Below, piece by piece: positions 28,687-36,577 of a stretch of DNA of 64,000 nucleotides (positions are counted from its first letter, which is position 1; each line of letters opens with the position of its first letter). Origin of the DNA: Pseudarthrobacter equi (GTDB lineage: Bacteria > Actinomycetota > Actinomycetes > Actinomycetales > Micrococcaceae). The stretch spans positions 3,348,001-3,412,000 of the forward strand of contig NZ_LT629779.1 in assembly GCF_900105535.1 (NCBI RefSeq). Reading direction: 5' to 3'. The notes beneath the pieces were generated by a model that made no database searches, was not told where the DNA came from, and saw only the letters and a program-made list of their open reading frames with translations. The translations under genes were made by a program, and so were the position numbers.

Positions 28687-29633
28687 GCGATGACAACAAC
28701 GAGAAAGGCGCCGTCTCTGTCATCGTCGCCATACTCCTGGTGACGTTGCTCGGCTTCGTGGCAATCGCCGTCGATGTGGGGGCCATCTACTCCGAACGCG
28801 CCCAGCTGCAGAGCGGGGCGGACGCTTCCGCCATGGCGGTGGCACAGAAGTGCGCCAAGAACGCAGCGGACACGCAATGCTCGACGACGGCCACACTCGC
28901 CGGCAGCCTCGCCAACCAGAACGCCCTGGACGGCATGAGCAATATCTACAGCATCCAGCTCGACAAGACCGCCCGCACCGTATCGGTGACCACCAGTGCC
29001 AAGGAAACGGGTAGCCCGGACAACTCCGTCTCCCTCTTCTCCGCCAATGCAATTGGAATTCCCAGCAGGGAGGTAGGCGCCAAAGCCTCCGCCGCATGGG
29101 GAACCCCGTCCAAAGGACCCGTCATCCTGCCGCTGGCCATTGCCTACTGCAAGTTGAACATTCCTGCTGGCGGGGCGCAGGGCGCCGAACAGGTGCTGGA
29201 ACAGTCAGTCAACGGCTGTGGTGGCATCCCTGGCGGGTTCGGCTGGATGCAGACGGGCTCGTCAAAATGCGCCATCACCGCTACCGCGGGTGCCTCAACC
29301 AACGCGGGAATCTGGTTCCCCAGCGACACCGGCGCCAGCGCCCCCTCCGTCTGCACCGCCGCAGACTTCAGCCAGATGAACAATCAAACCGTCCTCCTGC
29401 CCATGTACGACCTGGCCACAGGAACCGGCTCCAGCGGTAAGTACTACATCAAAGGCTTCGCCGCGTTCCACGTAACCGGCTACCAATTCCCAAGTATCGG
29501 CTGGACGGCGGGCCCCAAGGTGGCCAACAAGACCATCAGGGGCTACTTCGTGAAGTTCGTATCCCTGTCCCAAGGATTTGAACTCGGCAGTACGCCCAAC
29601 TACGGCGCCACCATCGCCCGCCTCACCCTCTGA
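28674..29633 (+). CDS. tadG: TadG-like pilus assembly protein, locus B
   Basis: The 319-residue protein is a paralogue of the locus A gene at 21299. It has one N-terminal helix (VSVIVAILLVTLLGFVAIAV), YSERAQLQSGADASAMAVA and a late YYIKGFAAFHVTGYQFPS. The outer domain has paired cysteines. GTG start lies within the end of tadE. Again no Glu at +5 after the EKG motif, so it may not be processed like a pilin. Confidence 0.82.
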   Translation: MRRLGDDNNEKGAVSVIVAILLVTLLGFVAIAVDVGAIYSERAQLQSGADASAMAVAQKCAKNAADTQCSTTATLAGSLANQNALDGMSNIYSIQLDKTARTVSVTTSAKETGSPDNSVSLFSANAIGIPSREVGAKASAAWGTPSKGPVILPLAIAYCKLNIPAGGAQGAEQVLEQSVNGCGGIPGGFGWMQTGSSKCAITATAGASTNAGIWFPSDTGASAPSVCTAADFSQMNNQTVLLPMYDLATGTGSSGKYYIKGFAAFHVTGYQFPSIGWTAGPKVANKTIRGYFVKFVSLSQGFELGSTPNYGATIARLTL

Positions 29634-29657
29634 CCAAGAAACACACGGAGAAACACT

Positions 29658-30410
29658 GTGAAGTCCCGCCTGCTCGCCGGAACGGCCGCCGTCGCCCTGG
29701 CGCTCGTAGGCGCCCTCCTCATCATCGTCTACGCCAACGGAGCCGACGCACGGGCCATGGCCACCACGAATCCCAGAAAAGTCCTGGTTGTCGAAAAGCC
29801 CATCCCTGCCGGGACCCCGGTGAACGAAATGGCATCCTCGCTCGTCATCCAGGACGTTCCTGCCGCAGGAATCGCCGCCACCGCGCTGACATCGCTGAAC
29901 AGCAAGGCCGGAACGGTCGCGGCCGTGGACCTGGTCCCCGGCGAGCAACTGCTCGCCGAACGGCTTGTGGCGCCGGAAGACGTGAAGAAGGAAGGTGGCG
30001 TGGAAGTCCCCACCGGCCTGCAGGAAGTCTCGTTCCAACTGGAACCGCAGCGCGTCGCCGGCGGCCGGATCAACGTGGGCGACCACGTTGGCATAGCCCT
30101 GAACTTTGAGAACGGCGCCTACAAGGCAAAGCTGGAGGACGCCACCACCCAGCTCACTCTCCGGAAAGTCCTGGTCACCGCGGTGCAACGCGCCCCGCAG
30201 GCGAGCGCCGCGAAGACGGAAGACGGCGCCAACCCGCAGGACACCACCCTGCCCGAAGGGTCACTCATGCTCACCGTCGCCGTCAATGACGTGGACGCCA
30301 GCAAGATCATCTTCACCTCCATCAACGGCAGCCTCTGGCTCACAAAAGAACCAACAGATGCCCAGGACAGCGGCCCCCGGACCGAACGGAAGGAAGTGGT
30401 GTACAAATGA
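29658..30410 (+). CDS. cpaB: CpaB/RcpC-like pilus protein with SAF domain, locus B
   Basis: The 250-residue protein has an N-terminal membrane helix (TAAVALALVGALLIIVYA), a SAF-like domain (KVLVVEKPIPAGTPV ... AVDLVPGEQLLAERL) and a C-terminal domain with VNDVDASKIIFTSINGSLWL. GTG start is preceded by CGGAG. It overlaps cpaE by four bases. It is clearly related to the locus A protein but more GC-rich at third positions. Confidence 0.87.
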   Translation: MKSRLLAGTAAVALALVGALLIIVYANGADARAMATTNPRKVLVVEKPIPAGTPVNEMASSLVIQDVPAAGIAATALTSLNSKAGTVAAVDLVPGEQLLAERLVAPEDVKKEGGVEVPTGLQEVSFQLEPQRVAGGRINVGDHVGIALNFENGAYKAKLEDATTQLTLRKVLVTAVQRAPQASAAKTEDGANPQDTTLPEGSLMLTVAVNDVDASKIIFTSINGSLWLTKEPTDAQDSGPRTERKEVVYK

Positions 30411-31600
30411 GCCGCTTCGTCCTCCTCTCCCCCAGCGGCGACTTCGACCAGAAGCTGCGCGCCGCCGTCGCGCACGGCCTCCGCGGCACCGTGCAGACCA
30501 TCGCGAGCGACATCCTCCCCGCGGGCCCGGCGGAACTGTTCGCCCTCCTCAACCAGGAGCAGCCCGAGGTCCTCATCATCGGCCCGGACGTCCCCTACGA
30601 CGAAGCACTCCGGTTCGCCAAAGTCTTCGACGTCCAGCTCCCCGGCCTCAGCCTGGTGCTGGTCAGCGACGTGGACCCGGCCCTGCTCCTGCACGCCATG
30701 CGCGCCGGCATCCGCGACATCATCAGTCCGCAGGCTGACCCCGCCGAAATCCGTGTCCTGTTGGAGCGTGCCTGCCAGTCCTTCGCCACCCGTCACCGCG
30801 GCCCCGAGCCGCAGCCGGCGGAGAACGGCAAGGGCCTGGTCATCGGCGTCTTCTCCCCCAAGGGCGGCGTGGGCAAAACCACTTTGGCCACCAACATCGC
30901 CATCGGCCTGGGCCAGATCGCGCCCATGAGCGTGGTGATCGTGGACCTGGACCTCCAGTTTGGCGACGTCGCCTCCGGCCTTTACCTCAACCCGGAGCAC
31001 ACAGTCACGGATGCCGTCACCCCGGCCGCTGCCCAGGACTCCCTGGTCCTGAAAGCCTTCCTCACCGTGCACCCCGCCGGCATTTACGCCCTGTGCGCTC
31101 CGCCGAACCCCGTGGACGCAGACCACATCACGCCGGATCAGGTCAGCCGCCTGCTCGAACAGCTGGCCCAGGAATTCCAGTACGTCATCCTGGACACCGC
31201 CCCCGGCCTGCCCGAGATCGGCCTCGCCGCCATGGAACAGTGCACCGATGTGGTGTGGGTCAGCGCCATGGACATCCCCAGCCTCCGCGGCCTGCGCTCC
31301 GGCCTGGAAGTTCTCCGCCAGCTCGAGATCATGCCCGAATCCCGCCACGTCGTGCTGAACATGGCAGACGCCAAGGCCGGCCTCAACGTCCAGGACGTGG
31401 AATCCACCATCGGCGCGCCTGTGGATGTCAGCGTGCCCCGCTCGCGCGCCATCGCCCTGTCCACCAACCGCGGCATCCCAGTCCTGCAGGAATCCAGGAA
31501 AGACCCGGCCGTGAAGAGCCTCCGCCAGTTGGTGGAGCGGTTCAACCCGGCCTGGCGCACGCAGACCCAGCGCAAGCTTCACCGACAGGTGGTCATCTGA
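30407..31600 (+). CDS. cpaE: CpaE/TadZ-like localization ATPase, locus B
   Basis: The 397-residue protein has a receiver-like N-terminal domain (VLIIGPDVPYDEALRFAKVF) and a MinD/ParA ATPase with PKGGVGKTT (about residues 151-159), VDLDLQFGDVASGLY and LDTAPGLPEIGL. It parallels the locus A protein over its whole length. It is coupled to cpaB (four-base overlap) and to cpaF (one-base overlap). Probable role: positioning of the second pilus machine. Confidence 0.88.
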   Translation: MSRFVLLSPSGDFDQKLRAAVAHGLRGTVQTIASDILPAGPAELFALLNQEQPEVLIIGPDVPYDEALRFAKVFDVQLPGLSLVLVSDVDPALLLHAMRAGIRDIISPQADPAEIRVLLERACQSFATRHRGPEPQPAENGKGLVIGVFSPKGGVGKTTLATNIAIGLGQIAPMSVVIVDLDLQFGDVASGLYLNPEHTVTDAVTPAAAQDSLVLKAFLTVHPAGIYALCAPPNPVDADHITPDQVSRLLEQLAQEFQYVILDTAPGLPEIGLAAMEQCTDVVWVSAMDIPSLRGLRSGLEVLRQLEIMPESRHVVLNMADAKAGLNVQDVESTIGAPVDVSVPRSRAIALSTNRGIPVLQESRKDPAVKSLRQLVERFNPAWRTQTQRKLHRQVVI

Positions 31601-33102
31601 TGAAACTCTCCGAACGCATCAGCGCGGTCCAGAACCGCAGTGAGTCTCCGGGTGCGGGCACGGCCGTGCTTGACCGGCCCGCCGCCGTCGTCGAGCCCAT
31701 TCGTCCAGCGGTCCCGACGACGGATGCGCACCTTTCCCAACCAGCCGCCGTCGTGCCTTCAACGCACGACGCCGACGCGCAGCAGGTGCCCAAGGCACCC
31801 GGCGTGGACGTCTTCGCAGCCATGAAGCTCCGTGCGGCCACCGCACTTTTCGAACGGATGGGCACGCGGTTCAACGACGCCGCCGTCACCGAGCAGGAGC
31901 TCCGCAGCACCGCCAAGGAAGAACTGACCCGCATCGTCGACGCCGAACAGGTGCCGCTGACCCCTGAGGAACGCACGCGACTGGTCCGCGACGTTGCCGA
32001 CGACGTCCTCGGCTACGGCCCCCTCCAGCGCCTCCTCGACGATCCCGCCGTCACCGAAATCATGGTCAACCGCATGGACCAGATCTACGTGGAACGCGGC
32101 GGCCGTCTGACCCTCACGGACTACCGGTTCAGCTCGGAAGACCACCTGCGCAAAGTCATCGAACGGATCGTGTCCCGGGTGGGCCGCCGCATCGACGAGT
32201 CGTCCCCGCTGGTGGACGCACGCCTGGAGGATGGCTCCCGCGTCAACGCCGTCATCCCGCCGCTCGCCGTGGGCGGCTCATCGCTGACCATCCGAAAGTT
32301 CAGCAAGGTACCGCTGACGGTCCGCAACCTCATCGACTTCGGCACCCTCACCCCGGAAATGGCCGAACTACTCAACGCCTGCGTGAAGGCGAAGCTGAAC
32401 ATCATCGTCTCCGGCGGCACCGGCACCGGAAAGACCACCCTCCTGAACGTCCTGTCCTCCTTCCTGCCTGCCGACGAGCGCATTGTCACCATCGAGGACG
32501 CTGTGGAACTGCAGATCCAGCAGCAGCACGTGGTCCGCCTCGAAAGCCGGCCGCCGAATACCGAGGGCAAGGGCGAGGTCACCATCCGCGAACTGCTCCG
32601 CAACTCCCTGCGCATGCGCCCGGACCGGATTGTGGTGGGCGAGGTCCGCGGCGGCGAATCGCTGGACATGCTCCAGGCCATGAACACCGGCCACGACGGG
32701 TCCCTCTCCACCGTGCACTCCAACTCCCCCCGCGACGCCGTGGCCCGCCTGGAAACCCTGGTGCTGATGGCCGGCATGGACCTTCCGCTCCGCGCCATCC
32801 GGGAACAGATCGCCTCCGCCGTGAACCTGATCGTCCAGATCTCCCGCATGCGTGACGGGTCCCGCCGGATCACCCATGTCACGGAGGTGCAGGGCATGGA
32901 AGGCGACATCGTCACCCTCCAGGACGCCTTCGTCTTCGACTACTCCGCCGGCGTCGACGCGCAGGGCCGCTTCCTGGGTAAGCCTGTCGCCACCGGTATC
33001 CGGCCCCGTTTCATCGACCGATTCGAGGACCTCGGCATCCACGTGTCGCCCGCGGTTTTCGCCGGGCCGCTCACTGGTACCGAGAAGCCAGGGGGGCACT
33101 GA
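31600..33102 (+). CDS. cpaF: CpaF/TadA secretion ATPase, locus B
   Basis: The 500-residue protein has a variable N-terminus of about 85 residues, then the conserved DVLGYGPLQRLLDDPAVTEIMVN, Walker [11 protein letters not shown] (about 271-280), [30 protein letters not shown] and the His box NTGHDGSLSTVHSNS. Start ATG at 31600 overlaps the cpaE stop by one base. A longer frame that begins inside cpaE is an artefact. All catalytic motifs are intact, so both Tad ATPases should be active. Confidence 0.93.
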   Translation: MKLSERISAVQNRSESPGAGTAVLDRPAAVVEPIRPAVPTTDAHLSQPAAVVPSTHDADAQQVPKAPGVDVFAAMKLRAATALFERMGTRFNDAAVTEQELRSTAKEELTRIVDAEQVPLTPEERTRLVRDVADDVLGYGPLQRLLDDPAVTEIMVNRMDQIYVERGGRLTLTDYRFSSEDHLRKVIERIVSRVGRRIDESSPLVDARLEDGSRVNAVIPPLAVGGSSLTIRKFSKVPLTVRNLIDFGTLTPEMAELLNACVKAKLNIIVSGGTGTGKTTLLNVLSSFLPADERIVTIEDAVELQIQQQHVVRLESRPPNTEGKGEVTIRELLRNSLRMRPDRIVVGEVRGGESLDMLQAMNTGHDGSLSTVHSNSPRDAVARLETLVLMAGMDLPLRAIREQIASAVNLIVQISRMRDGSRRITHVTEVQGMEGDIVTLQDAFVFDYSAGVDAQGRFLGKPVATGIRPRFIDRFEDLGIHVSPAVFAGPLTGTEKPGGH

Positions 33103-34034
33103 TGATTCTCGCCATTGGCGCCGTCATCCTGCTGGCAGCCATCTGCCTGCTCGGTGTCGCCGTGCTCCTGCCGAGCGCCCCCACCGTGCCGCTGGACCGC
33201 CGTCGTCCGTTCGAACCCGAGCCGCCGTCCTCCCTGACCAGGTTCGCACTTTCCGCCGTCCGTTCCTTTGAACGACTCCTTGCCGGACGGAACATCACCT
33301 TGTTCTCCCGCCCCCAGCTTGAGAATGCCGGCCTGCGCCTGAGCCAAGCGGAGTTCTTCCTGCTGGTGGGCATCGGCGCCGGCGTCGGCATGCTGGTGGG
33401 GACGGTGACCCTCAACCCCCTGGTGGGACTCCTTCTGGCTCTCCTCGCCCCGTTTGTGGGCAAGCTGGTGCTTGGTTTCCTCGCCGGCAAGCGCCGTGCG
33501 GCCTTCGACGGGCAGCTGGGCGACACCCTCCAACTCCTTTCAGGCGGCCTGCGGGCCGGCCACAGCATCCTGCGCGCCATTGACGCCGCTGCCGCGGAAT
33601 CGCAGAAACCCACGTCGGAGGAGATGCGGCGGGTCATCACCGAAACCAGCCTGGGCCGGGACCTGCTGGCAGCACTCAACGACACCGCAGACCGGATGAA
33701 GAACGAGGACTTCGTCTGGATCTCGCAGGCCATCCAGATCAACCGGGAGGTAGGAGGCAACCTGGCGGACGTCCTGGACCAGGTCAACGAAACCATCCGC
33801 GAGCGCGCCGAGATCAAGGGCCACATCAAGGCGCTGGCCGCCGAAGGCAAGTTCTCCGCGTACATCCTGATCGCCATGCCGTTCGGGATCGTGGCCATGC
33901 TGCTCGCCGTCAGCCCCACCTACATGAACTCCATGTTCACGCACCCGCTCGGGTGGGCCATGATCGTCGCCTCCTTCGTCCTGATGGCCGTCGGCGCCCT
34001 GTGGATGCGCAAGATCATCGACCTGAAGTTCTGA
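33102..34034 (+). CDS. tadB: TadB-like inner membrane platform protein, locus B
   Basis: The 310-residue GspF-type protein has an N-terminal helix, paired helices near residues 82-130, a cytoplasmic part with LGDTLQLLSGGLRAGHSIL and NREVGGNLADVLDQVNETI, and two C-terminal helices. It overlaps the cpaF stop by one base. It parallels the locus A gene in size and order. Confidence 0.88.
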   Translation: MILAIGAVILLAAICLLGVAVLLPSAPTVPLDRRRPFEPEPPSSLTRFALSAVRSFERLLAGRNITLFSRPQLENAGLRLSQAEFFLLVGIGAGVGMLVGTVTLNPLVGLLLALLAPFVGKLVLGFLAGKRRAAFDGQLGDTLQLLSGGLRAGHSILRAIDAAAAESQKPTSEEMRRVITETSLGRDLLAALNDTADRMKNEDFVWISQAIQINREVGGNLADVLDQVNETIRERAEIKGHIKALAAEGKFSAYILIAMPFGIVAMLLAVSPTYMNSMFTHPLGWAMIVASFVLMAVGALWMRKIIDLKF

Positions 34035-34042
34035 GGAAAGCC

Positions 34043-34927
34043 ATGAACCTGACAGTCCTTCTCTCCCTATTTCTGGTCTGCGTCCCTCTCGGCGCCGTCG
34101 CCTGGTCCCTCCTCACGGCCGACCGGCAGGGCCGTGCCGCCGTCACCAACCTGCTGTCCCGCGGCGCGGCACCCACCGCAACGGCCGCGGATTACAAACC
34201 CGCCCTCTTGGAAGCGATCGGCAGGCGCCTGACTCCCCCCACGTATGTGGCCTTCCTCGACCGGCTGCTCGCACTGGCCGGCCGCCCGGCATCCATGCCG
34301 CTGGGCAAGGTCCTTGGTTCCAAGCTCGCACTGGGACTGGCCGCGTTGGGTCTCGGCCTCTACCTGACGGCCATCGGCAGCACTCCCCTGATGAAGCTGG
34401 CCGGTCTCTTTGTCCTGTTCCTGGGTTACTTCATCCCGGACCTCCTCCTGTACAGCAAGGGCCAGGAGCGCCAGAAGACCATGCAGCTGGAACTGGCCAA
34501 CACGCTGGACCAGATGCTCATCTCGGTGGAAGCGGGCCTCGGTTTTGAGGGGGCTATGGCAAGGGCCGGCGATAACGGCAAGGGCCCGTTGGCCCAGGAA
34601 CTGGTCCGCACCCTGCAGGACATGCAGGTGGGACGCAGCCGCCGCGAGTCCTACACGGCGCTGGCGGCGCGGACCAACATTCCCGAGCTTCGCAGTTTCG
34701 TGCAGGCGGTGGTGCAGGCGGACACCTACGGCATTGCCATCAGCAGGGTACTGCGCGTGCAGGCCAAGGTCATGCGGGTCAAAAGGCGCCAGCGTGCCGA
34801 GGAAAAGGCCATGAAACTGCCCGTGATGATCCTGTTCCCGCTGCTCTTCTTCATTTTCCCGGTCCTTTTCATCGCCATCCTGGGGCCGGCCGTCATTAAC
34901 ACGGTGGTCACCTTTACCGGGCAATAG
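34043..34927 (+). CDS. tadC: TadC-like inner membrane platform protein, locus B
   Basis: The 294-residue GspF-type protein has ELANTLDQMLISVEAGLGF, VRTLQDMQVGRSRRESY, VQADTYGIAISRVL and RRQRAEEKAMKLPVMILFPL. The ATG at 34043, preceded by GAGGAAAG, was chosen over a longer frame starting inside tadB. No pilin follows it, unlike locus A. The 92-bp gap that follows has an imperfect direct repeat GATCWGCTGAA at 34937-34947 and 34970-34980, 33 bp apart. Confidence 0.88.
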   Translation: MNLTVLLSLFLVCVPLGAVAWSLLTADRQGRAAVTNLLSRGAAPTATAADYKPALLEAIGRRLTPPTYVAFLDRLLALAGRPASMPLGKVLGSKLALGLAALGLGLYLTAIGSTPLMKLAGLFVLFLGYFIPDLLLYSKGQERQKTMQLELANTLDQMLISVEAGLGFEGAMARAGDNGKGPLAQELVRTLQDMQVGRSRRESYTALAARTNIPELRSFVQAVVQADTYGIAISRVLRVQAKVMRVKRRQRAEEKAMKLPVMILFPLLFFIFPVLFIAILGPAVINTVVTFTGQ

Positions 34928-35019
34928 CTGCCTTGGGATCTGCTGAAGGATCACGCAAGGTTTACACAGGATCAGCTGAAATAGAACACCGCAAGAATTC
35001 CAGGAAGTAGCCTTGAACA

Positions 35020-35529
35020 ATGCACAGTCACGATTCCGGCTCCAGCGCAGGAGGCCCCGCTACGGGTCCGCTGCCCGCCGGGATCCCCGCGGACCGGATC
35101 ACCGGCGGCGGGCGCACCTCCCCGGATACAAACCTGCCAGGACAGCCGGCACCTGCCCAGGAAGCGGTGGGACTTTTGCCTCTCGTTGACGCCGCCGTAC
35201 TGGAGGAACTCGAGGAAGAACTCGCGGGTACCGGCATGGCCCAGCGCTTCGCCAAGGATTACGCCGCCATGTGGGACGAGCGCTACTCCCGCCTTGCCGC
35301 CGCAGTCCACCGGCACGACGGCGACTCCGCACTAGACGCCGCCATCAGCCTGAAGATCAGCTCCGCCATGGTGGGCGGGCTGCGTCTTGCCAAGTTGGCC
35401 GAGCTGCTGGAGACGATGATCCGCCGCGGCGACTTCGGCCAGGGCAAGATGCTGATGGAACGGGTTGCCCAGGACGGCAGCCTGACCGTCATCGAACTCC
35501 GCAGCACCTACATCCCGGAAACCGGCTAG
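35020..35529 (+). CDS. Hpt-like four-helix protein lacking the phospho-histidine
   Basis: The 169-residue protein has a disordered Gly/Pro-rich N-terminus (about 50 residues) and then a domain that fits histidine phosphotransfer proteins: LVDAAVLEELEEELAG, a central helix and ISLKISSAMVGGLRLAKLAE. The usual motif is A-H-x-L-K-x-S; here Ile109 occupies the histidine position while Leu111, Lys112 and the glycine are kept. It therefore cannot relay phosphate in the normal way and may bind a receiver domain as a decoy or scaffold. It overlaps the convergent response regulator gene by four bases. The link to that regulator and to the Tad loci is inferred from position. Confidence 0.65.
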   Translation: MHSHDSGSSAGGPATGPLPAGIPADRITGGGRTSPDTNLPGQPAPAQEAVGLLPLVDAAVLEELEEELAGTGMAQRFAKDYAAMWDERYSRLAAAVHRHDGDSALDAAISLKISSAMVGGLRLAKLAELLETMIRRGDFGQGKMLMERVAQDGSLTVIELRSTYIPETG

Positions 35530-36320
35530 GACTGCCCGGGCTGCCTGGCGGGCGCCAGCCGGTAGCCAACCCCGCGGACTGTCTGCAGCCACCGGGGCGC
35601 CACCTGGTCCTCCTTCAGCTTCCGGCGCAGGTTTCCGACGTGGACCTCGACGGCGCGTTCGTCCGATTCGCTGATGTAGGCGTCCTCGTCGTAGTACTCC
35701 CCGCGTACCGCCCGGACCAGGTCCGGCCGCGTGCACACGGTGCCGGCGCCCTTCAGCAGCACGTGCAGCAGGTCGAATTCACTGCGGGTAAGGGCCAGTT
35801 GTCCACCGTCAACCTCCACGGTGCGGGTGCGGGTGTTCAAGACCAGCCCGTTGTGCTGGAGGGCCGCGGAGTTCTGCTGATGCGTCACTGGGGCAACGGC
35901 GGGGGGTGCCCACACGGTCGGAGCCGATTTTTGTACACCGATCTCGTGCCGCGGCCTGCGCATCATGGCCGTCACCCGGGCCCTCAGTTCCCTGGGCCTG
36001 AACGGCTTCGCGATGTAGTCATCCGCCCCGGCATTCAGTGCGGAGAGCAGGTCCGGTTCCTCAGTCCTGCCGGTCAGCATGACCACGTATGCGTTGCTGA
36101 AATGCCGGATGCGGCGGAGGACTTCAAACCCGTCGATATCCGGCAAGCCGATGTCCAGCGTGACCACGCTGGCCTGCTTGCTGCGGACCACTTCAACCCC
36201 GGCACGCCCGTCATTTGCCGTATGCACCTCGAAGCCGGCCTGGCTAAGAACCCCCTCCAGGAGGTTCCGCACATCCGCATCATCTTCGATTACTACAGCC
36301 ACACCTAGTTCGTCGTCCAT
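35526..36320 (-). CDS. OmpR/PhoB-type response regulator
   Basis: The 264-residue transcription factor has an N-terminal receiver with the acidic pair Asp13-Asp14, phospho-acceptor Asp56 (LDIGLPDIDG), Thr83 and Lys105 (YIAKPFRPREL). A linker of about 35 residues leads to a winged-helix DNA-binding domain (LALTRSEFDLLHVLL ... VEVHVGNLRRKL ... LQTVRGVGYRL). It is divergent from the histidine kinase at 36578 and convergent with the Hpt-like gene, so the three probably form one signalling unit. Targets are unknown; the adjacent Tad loci are candidates. Confidence 0.92.
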   Translation of the reverse strand: MDDELGVAVVIEDDADVRNLLEGVLSQAGFEVHTANDGRAGVEVVRSKQASVVTLDIGLPDIDGFEVLRRIRHFSNAYVVMLTGRTEEPDLLSALNAGADDYIAKPFRPRELRARVTAMMRRPRHEIGVQKSAPTVWAPPAVAPVTHQQNSAALQHNGLVLNTRTRTVEVDGGQLALTRSEFDLLHVLLKGAGTVCTRPDLVRAVRGEYYDEDAYISESDERAVEVHVGNLRRKLKEDQVAPRWLQTVRGVGYRLAPARQPGQS

Positions 36321-36577
36321 TACTGTCCCTGAGCCAGGCGGAGATGGCCCCCCTCATCGGCCCAGCGCCAATGCCACACCCGCTCCAACCATTTATACGC
36401 TACTAGTAAGTCCGGCTGATGACATCCCCTTCAATACTGGTATTCCAAAGTCAATTATTATGACAGGACGTGTGCATTACCGGTTTGAAAGGGCGTGAGT
36501 AAGAGTGGGCGGACAGAATGCGACGGCGCATCGTGCCCGTGCCGGGACGGTAATCGAGGGGAGCCTGAACACCCTTT
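36321..36577. other. Divergent promoter region between response regulator and kinase
   Basis: This 257-bp AT-richer stretch separates divergent signalling genes and should contain both promoters. No gene or clear consensus promoter pair was recognized. Confidence 0.4.

Noticed and set aside
30119..31582. 487-codon minus-strand open frame opposite cpaE of locus B
   Set aside because: Antisense shadow of a confirmed MinD-like ATPase gene.
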